Part shown: positions 45,456-55,198 of the stretch, in pieces
Layout of the letters: each line of letters starts with the position of its first letter
Numbering within the stretch: position 1 is the stretch's first letter
Source: CAIWHR01 sp963726765
Lineage (GTDB): Bacteria > Pseudomonadota > Gammaproteobacteria > Burkholderiales > Casimicrobiaceae
NCBI GenBank assembly: GCA_963726765.1
Contig: CAVSDH010000011.1
Span: 744,001-808,000 of the forward strand
Direction: 5' to 3'
Length of the DNA stretch: 64,000 bases
Notes under the pieces: model-generated
Told to the model about the DNA's origin: nothing
The model's input: only the letters and a program-made list of their open reading frames with translations
Database searches by the model: none
Position numbers and translations under genes: made by a program

Positions 45456-45731
45456 ATGGCGCGATCGCGCAAGCCGCCGCATCCGGGTGCGTTCCTCGAA
45501 TCGCGGTTCCTGAAGCCGCTCGCGATCACCCAGACCGAGCTCGCGCAGGCGCTCAATATCTCGCGCCGGCGCGTCAACGAGCTCATCAACGGCCGCCGCG
45601 CGATCACGCCGGACACCGCCGTGCGCCTCGCGCTGTATTTCGGGAACGAGGCGGCGTTCTGGATGCACCTGCAGGTCGCGTGGGACATGCACGCGGCGGT
45701 GCGGCAGATCCGCTCGCTAGCCCGCGCGTAG
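45456..45731 (+). CDS. higA: HigA-family XRE regulator without a partner toxin
   Basis: A 91-residue HigA-type helix-turn-helix protein. The DNA-binding motif is QTELAQALNISRRRVNELIN near residue 30, and the C-terminal FWMHLQVAWDMH helix is typical of HigA antitoxins. The ATG at 45456 gives the usual size; an earlier in-frame ATG at 45381 would add 25 Ala/Arg-rich residues. No HigB-like toxin frame is on either side. It sits between hoxZ and hoxM, where the Cupriavidus operon has no gene, so it may have taken on a regulatory role there. Confidence 0.85.
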   Translation: MARSRKPPHPGAFLESRFLKPLAITQTELAQALNISRRRVNELINGRRAITPDTAVRLALYFGNEAAFWMHLQVAWDMHAAVRQIRSLARA

Positions 45732-45791
45732 CCGCTCTCGCGGATGCCACGCGGAACCGTGCGCGCGGGATGCGCGACGGCCGCGCAACCA

Positions 45792-45805
45792 TTGACCTAG
45801 CGCAA
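45792..45805 (+). promoter_or_regulatory. imperfect FNR-like site upstream of hoxM
   Basis: TTGACCTAGCGCAA keeps the TTG-N8-CAA core of Crp/Fnr sites, but only the left half is a full TTGAC. TAGTCT at 45827-45832 is at the -10 distance for a class II promoter. Weaker than the hoxK site. Confidence 0.35.
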
Positions 45806-45833
45806 TGCGCCGCATGCCGGCGCGCGTAGTCTG

Positions 45834-45867
45834 TCCCGTGTTACATATGGGGTTACATGTGACGGGA
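45834..45867 (+). promoter_or_regulatory. GTTAC direct repeat inside a hairpin over the hoxM start
   Basis: GTTAC at 45840-45844 and GTTAC at 45852-45856 (12-nt period) match the repeat upstream of hoxK. TCCCGT (45834-45839) pairs with ACGGGA (45862-45867) around it, and ACAT with ATGT further in. The hairpin would bury the ribosome site and the first base of the hoxM ATG. Confidence 0.45.
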
Positions 45868-46496
45868 TGAGACGTCGCCGCGAAGCGCTGGTGCTCGGCA
45901 TCGGAAACGTCCTGTGGGCGGACGAGGGGTTCGGCGTGCGCGCGGTGGAAGCGCTGCACGCGGCGTTCGTCTTTCCTCCGGAAGTTCTGCTGCAGGACGG
46001 CGGAACGCTCGGCCTTGCCCTTTACGACGCCGTGTCCTCGGCACGGCGCGTGCTCGTCCTCGACGCGATCGACTACGGGTTGCCCGGCGGCACGCTGCGC
46101 GTCCTTCGGGACAACGAGGTGCCCGCGTGGGGCCGCGCGAAGATCTCGCCGCACCAGACCGGATTCAACGACGTTCTCGCACTCACGCAACTGAACGACT
46201 GCGCGCCGGAAACGATCGTCGCCATCGGCGTCCAGCCCGTTCTGCTCGACGATTTCGGCGGCAGCCTGACCGTTCCCGTCAAAGCGCGCCTCGCGGAGAC
46301 CGTTGCCCTTGCCGCGCACGAGCTTTCCGCCTGGGGCTATCCGGGCGACCGGCGACAACCCGGCGACTTGTTCGAGCCGCTCAATGCCGCATCGCTCGTG
46401 CTCGAGGCGTACGAGTCGGGCCGCCCGTCGCACCTCGAAGCCTGCCGCATCGGCGATCCGCGCGTGCTCGCGGACCTCGCCCGGGACGAGAGCTGA
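45867..46496 (+). CDS. hoxM: hydrogenase large-subunit maturation endopeptidase
   Basis: HyaD/HybD-family protease, 209 residues. It binds nickel in the HoxG precursor and trims the C-terminal tail. The family signature is LVLGIGNVLWADEGFG near the N-terminus, with the metal-binding Glu/Asp of GFG-VRAVEAL and DAIDYG near residue 68. HQTGFNDVLAL supplies the conserved histidine. The ribosome site is poor and lies inside a predicted hairpin. Confidence 0.95.
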   Translation: MRRRREALVLGIGNVLWADEGFGVRAVEALHAAFVFPPEVLLQDGGTLGLALYDAVSSARRVLVLDAIDYGLPGGTLRVLRDNEVPAWGRAKISPHQTGFNDVLALTQLNDCAPETIVAIGVQPVLLDDFGGSLTVPVKARLAETVALAAHELSAWGYPGDRRQPGDLFEPLNAASLVLEAYESGRPSHLEACRIGDPRVLADLARDES

Positions 46497-46498
46497 CG

Positions 46499-46801
46499 AT
46501 GTGCATCGGCACTCCGATGCGGGTCGTGACCGCCGGCGAACACTTCGCCGAATGCACGGGACGCGGCCTGCGCCAGCGCCTCGACGTCAGGCTTGTCGGG
46601 AGCGTGCCGCCGGACACCTGGGTCCTTGCCTTCCGGGGTTCCGCCGTGCGCGTCCTCACGGCCGCCGAAGCGGCGCAGACGAACGCCGCGCTCGACGCGC
46701 TCGACCAGCTGAGGTCGGGAGTGCACGACGTCGACGCCTGTTTCGCCGACCTCGTCGGGCGCGAGCCCCAGCTGCCGGACCACCTCAAGGGGGGACGTTG
46801 A
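46499..46801 (+). CDS. hoxL: HypC-family hydrogenase chaperone HoxL
   Basis: A 100-residue HypC/HupF-like chaperone. The N-terminal MCIGTPMRV carries the essential Cys2 that binds the Fe(CN)2CO intermediate. A second, shorter HypC lies at 53810, so the cluster has two, as in Cupriavidus: HoxL for this hydrogenase and HypC for the core pathway. The TGA stop shares one base with the ATG at 46801. Confidence 0.92.
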   Translation: MCIGTPMRVVTAGEHFAECTGRGLRQRLDVRLVGSVPPDTWVLAFRGSAVRVLTAAEAAQTNAALDALDQLRSGVHDVDACFADLVGREPQLPDHLKGGR

Positions 46802-46840
46802 TGACCTTGCCGATGCCGCTCGGCGCAGGTGCCGACCCGC

Positions 46841-47278
46841 ATGGCGTATCCGCTCATCGCGCAACTGTTCACCGGGCATGGGTACACCGACGTGGACGCG
46901 GAAAATTTCGATGCGTTCACCCGCCGTCCCGGCCGCACGCTCCTTCTGTTTCTCGAGGATCCGGCGCGCTTCAAGGAAACGCTCGACCTCGCCGTGATCG
47001 TTCCCGAGATCGCGCGTGCGTTCGCGCCGCGCCTCGCCGTCGGCGTGCTGCTGCCGAAGGCGGCGCGGACGTTTGCCTCCCGCTACGGCTTTCGACGCTG
47101 GCCGGCCTTCGTGATCCTGGCGGACGGCGAATACGTCGGCGCGATCGATGGCCTGCGCAACTGGGACGAGTACCTGACCGAAGTGGCGGCGCTGCTCGAA
47201 CGCGCGCCCATCCGAGCGCCGACCGTCGGCATTCCGGTGCGTGCCGATGGCGACGCGGCGAAAAGCTGCGATGCGTGA
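46841..47278 (+). CDS. hoxO: hydrogenase small-subunit chaperone HoxO (HyaE family), start uncertain
   Basis: Thioredoxin-fold chaperone of the HyaE/HoxO family, which guards the HoxK precursor during FeS loading and Tat export. The core reads AYPLIAQLFTGHGY, TLLLFLEDPARFKET and GFRRWPAFVILADGEYVG; no CxxC redox site is present, as expected. ATG 46841 opens this frame but has a weak ribosome site. ATG 46801 has AAGGGGGG before it and enters this frame if one base between is removed, so the true start may be 46801. Confidence 0.82.
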   Translation: MAYPLIAQLFTGHGYTDVDAENFDAFTRRPGRTLLLFLEDPARFKETLDLAVIVPEIARAFAPRLAVGVLLPKAARTFASRYGFRRWPAFVILADGEYVGAIDGLRNWDEYLTEVAALLERAPIRAPTVGIPVRADGDAAKSCDA

Positions 47279-47299
47279 CGACGATCGACTGGAGGAACG

Positions 47300-48178
47300 A
47301 TGAAGGATTTCCCGCTCCCCGTGCGCACGTGGGGTCCCGGTTCGCAGGTCGGCGACGACGGGCCTGTCCAGTGTCTCGACCTGCCGCGCGACATGGACAC
47401 GTTCGAGATGCCGAGAGTCCCCGACGATGCCGATGCTCGCGCCCTCGCCATTGCGCGCGACGCGCTCGCCGGATACCTCGGCGAGTTGACGCGATGGGAC
47501 GTTGCGTCCGGCAGGTACGGTCCGGGGCTCGATCTCGCGCACATTCCGACCGGTGCGCTCACGGTGATGAACCAGGTTCTGGGCGAAGGCGAGGTTTCGA
47601 TCCGGATCGGCGGACCCGTGCAGTACCGGATTCAGGAGAGCGTGTTCACCGGGATCTGGCGCGTCGTGGCGCTCGACGGCGAAGGCCACGCTGTGACCGA
47701 TAGCCTGGAGGCGGCCCCTCTGCCGCGCGCCGCCGTCGAAACGGCGCGCACCGCGGCATCGACGCACGTGCCGGATGTCGCGCTGCCCGCAGGGGCGATG
47801 AATTCCCCGGCGCTGCTCGCGGAGATCGCGGGCCAGCTCGCGACGAGGAAGGCAGGCGACCGCGCGCACGTCATCAACCTGACGCTGTTCCCGATGACGC
47901 CGGAGGACCACCAGGTGCTCGAGGCGGCGCTGCCCGTCGGTCCGGTCGCGATCATCTCGCGCGGGTTCGGCAACTGCAGGATAACGTCGACGGGCGCGCG
48001 CGACGTCTGGCGCGTCCAGTACTTCAACAACATGAATACGCTGATCCTCAACACGCTCGAGATCGTCGACTTGCCGGAGGTGGCGATCGCCGCGACGGAA
48101 GACCTCGAGGACAGCCGGGTGCGCATGGCCGAGCTGATCGACTGGATGAGCGAGTCCGTCGCCGAGGCGGCACGGTAG
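47300..48178 (+). CDS. hoxQ: hydrogenase maturation factor HoxQ (HyaF family)
   Basis: A 292-residue HyaF/HupH-family protein. It acts with HoxO as a chaperone of the small subunit before export. The C-terminal half carries the family region SRGFGNCRITSTG and WRVQYFNNMNTLILNTLEIV. GGAGGAACG precedes the ATG. Intact and in the standard position. Confidence 0.93.
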   Translation: MKDFPLPVRTWGPGSQVGDDGPVQCLDLPRDMDTFEMPRVPDDADARALAIARDALAGYLGELTRWDVASGRYGPGLDLAHIPTGALTVMNQVLGEGEVSIRIGGPVQYRIQESVFTGIWRVVALDGEGHAVTDSLEAAPLPRAAVETARTAASTHVPDVALPAGAMNSPALLAEIAGQLATRKAGDRAHVINLTLFPMTPEDHQVLEAALPVGPVAIISRGFGNCRITSTGARDVWRVQYFNNMNTLILNTLEIVDLPEVAIAATEDLEDSRVRMAELIDWMSESVAEAAR

Positions 48179-48180
48179 CT

Positions 48181-48393
48181 ATGCCGACGTTCGAGAGCTT
48201 CGGCGACGCCGGCAAGCTCGGGCCGAACACGCGAATGGAATGCAAGGTGTGCTGGTACATCTACGATCCCGCGGAGGGCGACGTCGTCTGGCAGATCGCC
48301 GCGGGCACGCCGTTCGCGCAGCTGCCGCCTCACTGGACCTGCCCGAATTGCTCGGCGACGCAGGGACAGTTCCTGGTGCTGCCCGATGAATGA
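48181..48393 (+). CDS. hoxR: hydrogenase rubredoxin HoxR
   Basis: A 70-residue rubredoxin. The iron is held by Cys21/Cys24 (CKVC) and Cys54/Cys57 (CPNC). In O2-tolerant hydrogenase operons HoxR supports correct assembly of the six-Cys proximal cluster under oxygen. It starts 2 nt after hoxQ and overlaps hoxT by 8 nt. Confidence 0.95.
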   Translation: MPTFESFGDAGKLGPNTRMECKVCWYIYDPAEGDVVWQIAAGTPFAQLPPHWTCPNCSATQGQFLVLPDE

Positions 48394-48943
48394 CGACGCG
48401 CCGTTTCTGACCGACCCGTCGCCACGTCTGGAAGCCGCGTTCCGCGCGGCTGCGACAAGATTGACCGGGCTCGATTTCCTCAATCCGGCGCTGGCGATCG
48501 AGGCGGTGGGTTTCGCGCCGTGGGGCGGCCACTGGCTCGGTGTGCTCGTCACCCCGTGGTTCATGAACCTGATGCTCGCGCCGGGCGACATCTCGCTCTG
48601 GCAGCCGCTTGCGCAAGGCGAGAAGCGAAGCTATGCGTTCCCGGCAGGAACGTACGAATTCATCGGCGCCTTCGACGAGATGGCGGGCGAATACCAGCTG
48701 TGCTCGCTGTTTTCGCCCGTGCGCGAGTTCGAGGATCACGCGACGGCGCGCTACGTCGCCCGGCTCGCGCGCGAGGCGCTTTTCGACGCCCGGAATGCGG
48801 AAGGTTCCGAGATTCCGGCCGCGAACCTGCCGCCGGACGGCGGTCCGCTCGCGCGGCTCGAGGGAACGCTCGCCACGCCGATGTCGAAGCAGGACTTTCT
48901 GCACGGCCGGTTTCTCGCCGGCGACCATGACGATCGAGGGTGA
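48386..48943 (+). CDS. hoxT: hydrogenase assembly chaperone HoxT (HybE family)
   Basis: A 185-residue HybE/HupJ-family chaperone. The core reads MNLMLAPGDISLWQPL near residue 55 and YQLCSLFSPVREF near 100. HybE-type proteins bind the large subunit or the Tat-signal-bearing precursor. It overlaps hoxR by 8 nt and hoxV by 17 nt, so the three are translated as a block. Confidence 0.92.
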   Translation: MNDDAPFLTDPSPRLEAAFRAAATRLTGLDFLNPALAIEAVGFAPWGGHWLGVLVTPWFMNLMLAPGDISLWQPLAQGEKRSYAFPAGTYEFIGAFDEMAGEYQLCSLFSPVREFEDHATARYVARLAREALFDARNAEGSEIPAANLPPDGGPLARLEGTLATPMSKQDFLHGRFLAGDHDDRG

Positions 48944-50105
48944 CTTGACGGTACGCCTCGCATGGGACGGGCGCCGCGTCCACGGCGTGACCGTTCGCTC
49001 GACGCGCCCGTTCGTGGCGCCCCGGCTCTTCGCCGGGCGTGCGCGCGCGGAAGTTGCGGCGATGGTGCCGCTCATCTACAGCGTCTGCGCGCATGCGCAG
49101 GGCGTGGCGTCCGCATCCGCGCTGGAGGTCGCCGCTGGCGAGACGCCCGCGAGGGCGACGATCATCGCGCGCCGTCGGGTGGTCCTTCTCGAGGCGGTTC
49201 AGGAGTACCTGTGGCGATTGCTGATCGACTGGCCTCTCGCCATGGGCCACGCGGGCGAGATCGAGGCCGTCGCGGCGACGCGGCGCGCGGTGGCACCCGC
49301 GCTGACGGCGCTATCGGCGCACGCCCGGCGCGTCGACGGGGACGCCGACGTCCACGGGGATGGCAACGTCAGTGTCGCGGCGAAGTCGCTCGCCGAGATT
49401 GCGGGAAAACATGTCTACGGGATGCCTCCCGATGTCTGGCTCGCCAGCAGCGATGCCGACGCAATCTCGGCTTGGGCGAGGAATGGAAAAACGGGGCCGG
49501 CGCGGCTCCTCGACGAGTTGCTGGCGCGCGCGCCTGATCTCGCGAGGAGCGACACAGCGCTGATGCCTTCACCGCGGCGCGACGCACTTGCCGCGGCGGT
49601 CGTGCCGGCGCTGCGCGGCGATCCCGCGTTCGCGCAGGCGCCATCGTGGGGCGGATCTCCGGTCGAGACCGGCGCGCTTGCCCGAGTCGGATCGCACCCA
49701 TTCGTTTCTGCGATCCGGGCGCGCTGCGGCAACTCGGTGCCTACGCGGTTCGCGGCGAGGTTGACCGAACTGGCCCTTCTGCTCGGCCGGCTTGCAGGTG
49801 CGATGCACGACGATTCGCCTGCACCGTGGGTCGATGCATTTGCGCTCGACAGGGACGAGGGATTGGGTGCCGTGCAGACGGCGCGTGGTCTCCTGCTGCA
49901 TCACGCAGTGCTCGATGGCGGGCGCGTCGATGCGTACCGGATCGTCGCGCCGACGGAATGGAACTTTCACCCGGCCGGCGCGCTCGTCCGCGGGCTCTCG
50001 ACGCTCTCCGCCAACGACGAACCGCAGCTCGTCCGGCAGGCGCGCCTTGCCGTGCAGGCGCTCGATCCTTGCGTCGCGTGCCGTGTCGAGGTCGCACATG
50101 CATGA
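48927..50105 (+). CDS. hoxV: hydrogenase scaffold protein HoxV (HupK family)
   Basis: A 392-residue HupK-like protein, a distant relative of the large subunit that serves as scaffold for the Fe(CN)2CO unit before transfer to HoxG. It keeps the C-terminal cysteine pair as LDPCVACRVEV, echoing DPCxxC, and SVCAHAQGVAS near residue 52 echoes the N-terminal pair with only one Cys. Intact; it overlaps hypA by 8 nt. Confidence 0.9.
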   Translation: MTIEGDLTVRLAWDGRRVHGVTVRSTRPFVAPRLFAGRARAEVAAMVPLIYSVCAHAQGVASASALEVAAGETPARATIIARRRVVLLEAVQEYLWRLLIDWPLAMGHAGEIEAVAATRRAVAPALTALSAHARRVDGDADVHGDGNVSVAAKSLAEIAGKHVYGMPPDVWLASSDADAISAWARNGKTGPARLLDELLARAPDLARSDTALMPSPRRDALAAAVVPALRGDPAFAQAPSWGGSPVETGALARVGSHPFVSAIRARCGNSVPTRFAARLTELALLLGRLAGAMHDDSPAPWVDAFALDRDEGLGAVQTARGLLLHHAVLDGGRVDAYRIVAPTEWNFHPAGALVRGLSTLSANDEPQLVRQARLAVQALDPCVACRVEVAHA

Positions 50106-50439
50106 GCTCTCGCTCGCCGAAGGCATGCTCGACGTCGTCGCGGGCGCCGCGAGAAGGGACGGCGCACGGAAGGTGCGCACCGTGTGGCTCGAGCTGGGCG
50201 CCCTTTCGCACGTCGAGGCGCAGGCCCTGCGTTTTTGCTTCGACGCGGTGACGCGGGGAAGCATCGCGGAAGGGGCGACGCTCGAGATCGTGACGACGCC
50301 AGGCCAGGCGTGGTGCATGCCGTGCGGGGAAGGTGTGCCGCTGATGCGCCTCGGCGACGCGTGCCCGACATGCGGCAGCCATCAGTTGCAGGTCGTCGGC
50401 GGCGACGAAATGCGGGTCAGGGAAATCGCCGTCGCCTGA
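50098..50439 (+). CDS. hypA: hydrogenase nickel incorporation protein HypA
   Basis: A 113-residue nickel metallochaperone. The N-terminal MHEL binds Ni through His2. The zinc site uses two CxxC motifs, CMPC near residue 73 and CPTC near residue 89. Together with HypB it loads nickel into HoxG. It overlaps the end of hoxV. Confidence 0.96.
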   Translation: MHELSLAEGMLDVVAGAARRDGARKVRTVWLELGALSHVEAQALRFCFDAVTRGSIAEGATLEIVTTPGQAWCMPCGEGVPLMRLGDACPTCGSHQLQVVGGDEMRVREIAVA

Positions 50440-50481
50440 CAAGGTCCTGCCAGGGGAACGGAAACGGAAAGGGAGTTCGAC

Positions 50482-51433
50482 ATGTGCACGACATGCGGCT
50501 GCGGTCACGGCGAAACGCGGATCGACGACGTTCCCCTGGGAGCGAAGGCACCGCACGAGCATGAACCCGGAGGGGCGCACGCGCACGTCCACGCCGACGG
50601 AACGTGGCATGTTCACGTGCATGAAAGCGGCGCCGGCGCACCGGTCGCGGGCGGTGCATTCGGCGCCGTTCATGCGGCCGGGACGACGCGCGAGCGGATC
50701 GTGCAGGTCGAGCGCGACATTCTGGCCAAGAACAATGCGTTCGCAGCGTCGAACCGCCGGGAATTTGCCGACCGCGGCATTTTTGCCCTGAACCTGGTGT
50801 CGAGCCCGGGATCGGGGAAGACGACGCTGCTGGCGAAGACCATCGAGGCGCTGATCGACCGGTTGCCGATCTCCGTGATCGAAGGCGATCAGCAGACCTC
50901 CCTCGACGCCGACCGCATACGCGCGGCCGGGGCGAGAGCCGTGCAGATCAACACCGGCAAGGGCTGCCATCTCGACGCGCAGATGGTCGCGCAGGCGCTC
51001 GCCCTCGCTGGGACTCGCCGACGATTCCCTGCTGCTGATCGAGAACGTCGGCAATCTCGTCTGCCCCGCCGCCTTCGACCTCGGCGAAGCGCACAAGGTC
51101 GTCATCCTTTCGGTCACCGAGGGCGACGACAAGCCTCTCAAGTATCCGGACATGTTCCATGCCGCGGATCTTCTCATCATCAACAAGATCGACTTGCTGC
51201 CCTACGTGGAGTTCGATGTCGGCAAGGCGATCGAGTGCGCCCGGCGCGTGCGGCCCGGTCTCGACGCCCTGTCCGTTTCGGCGGTGTCCGGCGAGCACTT
51301 TTCCGAATGGCTCGACTGGCTGGAATGCGGAGTGCGGCGTTCCCGCGCGCAACGCGACGGGACGGTTGCGGCGCTTCGCCGTCGCGTGGCCGCGCTCGAA
51401 AGCGAACTCGCGCACCGGAAGACGCCGGCCTAG
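50482..51433 (+). CDS. hypB: hydrogenase nickel incorporation GTPase HypB (one frameshift)
   Basis: GTPase that delivers nickel with HypA. The N-terminus MCTTCGCGHGE holds the high-affinity Ni-binding cysteines, followed by a His-rich stretch (about 28-50) that may store nickel. The P-loop is VSSPGSGKTTLL near residue 108, and NKIDLLPYV is the G4 motif. The frame breaks near 51007, between MVAQALAL and LGLADDSLLLIENVGN. Removing one G restores 316 residues. AAAGGGAG precedes the ATG. Confidence 0.93.
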
Positions 51434-51465
51434 CCTGGCCCGGGCGATCGACGACGCCGTCATCG

Positions 51466-53807
51466 ATGGAAACGACCCTGCATCCGGCCGCGACGATGCG
51501 CAGGCGCATCGAAGTGCGCGGCGTCGTGCAGGGCGTGGGCTACCGGCCGTTCGTCTTCCGGCTCGCGCACGAGCTCGACCTCGCGGGCTGGGTCAACAAC
51601 GACGGTGCGGGCGTGGCGATCGAAGTCGAGGGCGATCCCGAGCAGATCGCGCAGCTCACGCGGCGTCTTGCCGATGACGCTCCGCCGAACGCGCGGGTCG
51701 ACAGCGTCACCGCGCACGAGTGCCTGCCGCGCGCGGAGCTCCGATTTCGTGATCCGCGAGAGCGGTGGCGGGCACGCGAGCACGGCGATCGGCCCCGACA
51801 CGGCGGTGTGCGACGACTGCCTCGCCGAGTTGTTCGACCCGGCCGATCGCCGGCACCGCTACGCGTTCATCAACTGCACGAATTGCGGCCCGCGATATAC
51901 GATCACGCGGGCGCTGCCCTACGACCGCGAGACCACCAGCATGGCGGCATTCTTCCAGTGCCCGGAATGTCTCGCCGAGTACCGCTCGCCGTTGCACCGC
52001 CGGTTCCATGCGGAACCCAACGCCTGTCCGAGGTGCGGGCCGCGCCTTGCGCTGCTCGGACGCCTCCGGGGTTGCGGTGGAGGGTAGCGATCCGATCGCC
52101 GCAGCGATCGCCCGCCTGCGCGCCGGCGACATCGTCGCGATCAAAGGGTTGGGCGGGTTTCACCTCGCCTGCGACGCCGGCAACGGCGCCGCCGTGGCCC
52201 GACTGCGGACGCGCAAGGCGCGCGAAGAAAAACCGTTTGCCGTGATGGTGGGCAATGCCGCCTCGTTGAATCCGTTTGCGATCGTGACTCCGGCCGAAAT
52301 GGCCCTTCTGCATTCCACCGAGCGTCCGATCGTACTGTTGCGAAAGAAGAACGGCGCGGACGCCCGTCTGCCCGGCGTGGCGCCGGGGCTCGCGTGGCTC
52401 GGCGCGATGATCCCGGGCACGCCGCTCCAGTATCTGCTCTTCCATGAAGCGGCGGCGCGACCGGCCGGCACGGCGTGGCTCCGGCAACCGCATCCGCTCG
52501 TGCTGGTGATGACCAGCGCAAATCCGGGCGGCGAGCCTCTCGTCACCGACAACGGCGAAGCCGTGCGGCGCCTTGCCGGCATCGCGGATGCGCTGCTCGT
52601 GCACGATCGCGCCATCGTGACGCGTTGCGACGACAGTGTCCTGCGCGCGGGCGGGGGCGCCGGTCGCGGCGGATTCCAGTTCGTGCGGCGCGCACGCGGA
52701 TACACGCCGCGCGCGATCAGGCTGGCGCGCGCCGGACCTTCCGTCGTCGCGCTTGGCGGCCACTTCAAGAACACCGTGTGCGTCACCCGCGGCGACGAGG
52801 CTTTCGTGTCGCAGCACATCGGAGACCTCGACAATGCGCCGACCTGCCTCGCGCTTGTCGATGCCGTGGCCCACCTGATGTCGATCCTCGCAGTCCGGCC
52901 AGCCGTCGTCGCCCATGACCTGCACCCCGATTTCTTCAGCACGCGGCATGCGGCGCGCCTCGCCCAGGCACTCCGCGTGCCTTGCCTGGGAGTCGCCCAT
53001 CATCACGCGCACATCGCGGCGGTCATCGCCGAGCATCGAATCGAGGAGCCGGTGCTCGGTGTAGCGCTCGATGGCGTGGGCCTCGGCACGGACGGCGGGG
53101 CGTGGGGCGGTGAACTCCTGCGCGTCGAAGGAAGTGGATTTCGTCGGCTCGGACATCTGGCACCGTTGCGCCTCCCGGGCGCCGACATTGCCGCACGCGA
53201 ACCCTGGCGCATGGCGGCTGCGGCGCTCGCGCGTTGCGGTCGCGGGGACGAGATCGCGCGACGCTTCCGCGACGAGCCGGCTTCGGCAACCGTGTCCGCA
53301 ATGCTTGCGCGCGGCGTCAATTCACCCGCGACCTCGAGCATGGGCCGCCAATTCGACGCTGCCGCCGGTCTCCTCGGCATCCGGCGGAGGATGGCGTTCG
53401 AAGGGCAGGCGGCAATGCTGCTCGAAGGTCTGGCAGAGAGCCGCGGTGCGGTCGACGCGTTAGCTGGAGGCTTCGCAATCACCCCCCGCGGCGAGCTCGA
53501 TTTCGCGCCCCTGTTCGCGCACCTTGCCGACGAATGCGATGCCGCGAACGGTGCGGCGTTGTTTCACGCGACGGTGGTTGCCGGACTCGCCGAATGGGTC
53601 GCGCGTGCGGGAGAGGCGGAAGGGCTGCGTACGGTGGCCTGTGGCGGCGGCTGCTTCCTCAATGCGGTCCTTGCGCGCGACCTGCGGAGCGCGCTCGCCG
53701 CACATGGCCTCGTGATGCACGAGGCGCTGGCGGTGCCGCCGAACGACGGCGGGCTCTGCCTCGGGCAGGCGCTCGTCGCGCAGCGGACGCCGACTCCGGA
53801 GACTTGA
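51466..53807 (+). CDS. hypF: carbamoyltransferase HypF (two frameshifts)
   Basis: HypF makes the thiocyanate on HypE from carbamoyl phosphate, the source of the CN ligands. The acylphosphatase domain (GVVQGVGYRPFVF), two zinc fingers (CDDC, CTNC, CPEC, CPRC), the YrdC-like domain and the Kae1-like carbamoyltransferase domain (AHHHAHIAAV, DGVGLGTDGGAWGGE) follow in order. Frames break near 51740, before DFVIRESGGGHAS, and near 52058, before DASGVAVEGSDP. Removing one base at each gives 779 residues, the normal length. Confidence 0.92.
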
Positions 53808-53809
53808 CG

Positions 53810-54052
53810 ATGTGTCTCGCCATTCCTGCGCGCGTCGTCGCGCTGCCCGAGCCGGATACGGCGCTGATCGACGTCGATGGCGTGCGCAAGCGCGTCTCGC
53901 TGGCACTGGTCGAGGGTGTGGCCATCGGCGACTACGTGATCGTGCACGTGGGCTACGCGCTGACGCGGCTTGACCCGCAGGAGGCCCTGCGGACGCTCCG
54001 TCTGTTCGCGGAGGCAGGCGAATCGTTTCCGGCGGCACCAGGCTCCCCATGA
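53810..54052 (+). CDS. hypC: hydrogenase maturation chaperone HypC
   Basis: An 80-residue HypC. The N-terminal MCLAIPARV has the essential Cys2; HypC forms a complex with HypD in which the Fe(CN)2CO group is assembled. It overlaps hypD as ATGA. It is shorter than the HoxL paralogue at 46499, matching their different clients. Confidence 0.95.
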   Translation: MCLAIPARVVALPEPDTALIDVDGVRKRVSLALVEGVAIGDYVIVHVGYALTRLDPQEALRTLRLFAEAGESFPAAPGSP

Positions 54053-55198
54053 AGTACATCGACGAATTCCGCGACGGCGCACTCGCGCGGAAAATCGCCT
54101 CGGCGATCGCGCGCGAGGCGCGGCCGGACCGCCGCTATCACCTGATGGAGTTCTGTGGCGGTCACACGCACGCGATCTCCCGCTACGGCCTCAAGGACCT
54201 TCTGCCGGCAAACGTCGAAATGATCCACGGCCCCGGGTGTCCGGTGTGCGTGCTGCCCATCGGTCGCATCGACAGTGCAATCGAGCTCGCCGGGCGGCCC
54301 GGCCTGATTCTCGCGACGTACGCCGACACGATGCGCGTGCCCGCGTCAAAGGGGCTGTCGCTGATGAAGGCCAAGGCACGCGGCGCCGACATCCGGATGG
54401 TGTATTCCTGCGCCGATGCGGTCGCGATCGCCCGCGCGCAACCCGGACCGCGACGTCGTGTTCCTCGCCATCGGCTTCGAGACGACGACCCCTCCGACCG
54501 CGGTCGCCATCGTCGATGCGGCGACGCACGGGCTCGCCAATTTCAGCGTGTTCTGCAACCACGTGCTCACGCCCGCGGCGATCGCCAACATCCTGGAGTC
54601 GCCGGAGGTGCGCGAGCTGGGGACCGTGCCGCTCGACGGTTTCATCGGGCCCGCGCACGTCTCCACCGTCATCGGAACGCAGCCGTACGAGTATTTCGCC
54701 GAAGAGTACGAGCGCCCGGTCGTCATCGCCGGATTCGAGCCTCTCGACGTCATGCAGGCCATCCTGATGCTCGTGCGCCAGCTGAACGAGGGCCGGGCCG
54801 AGGTGGAGAACGAGTTCACGCGTGCCGTGACGCGCGACGGCAACCTGAAGGCCAAGGCGCTGGTCGCCGAAGTCTTCGAGCTTCGGCGAACATTCGAATG
54901 GCGCGGTCTGGGCGAGGTTCCGTACAGTGCGCTCGCCATCAAGGAAAAGTATCGTGCGCACGACGCCGAGATTCGCTACGGCATCGAATACCGTGCAGTC
55001 GCCGACAACAAGGCCTGCGAATGCGGTGCGATCCTGCGCGGCGTGAGGAAGCCGACCGACTGCAAGGTCTTCGGCACCGTGTGCACGCCGGAGAATCCGA
55101 TCGGCTCGTGCATGGTGTCCTCGGAAGGCGCGTGCGCCGCGCATTACACGTACGGACGTTTCAAGGACGTGCGCGTGGCCGCGGGAGCGAGCGCATGA
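54049..55198 (+). CDS. hypD: hydrogenase maturation scaffold HypD (one frameshift)
   Basis: Iron-sulfur scaffold for Fe(CN)2CO assembly. Conserved cysteines lie in MEFCGGHTHAISRYG, GPGCPVCVLP and the C-terminal [4Fe-4S] region (CECGAIL, TDCKVFGTVC, GSCMVSSEGAC). GFETTTPPTA is also diagnostic. The frame breaks near 54438, between AVAIARA and NPDRDVVFLAIG. Removing one base from the CGCGCG run gives 382 residues. Confidence 0.94.

Noticed and set aside
45381..45866. A HigB toxin gene next to the HigA-like gene
   Set aside because: Neither the hoxZ-higA gap nor the 135 nt after higA holds a RelE/HigB-like frame.
50482..55198. Programmed +1 ribosomal frameshifting in hypB, hypF and hypD
   Set aside because: The break sites share no slippery motif or conserved position and unrelated housekeeping genes show the same pattern, so sequence error is simpler.
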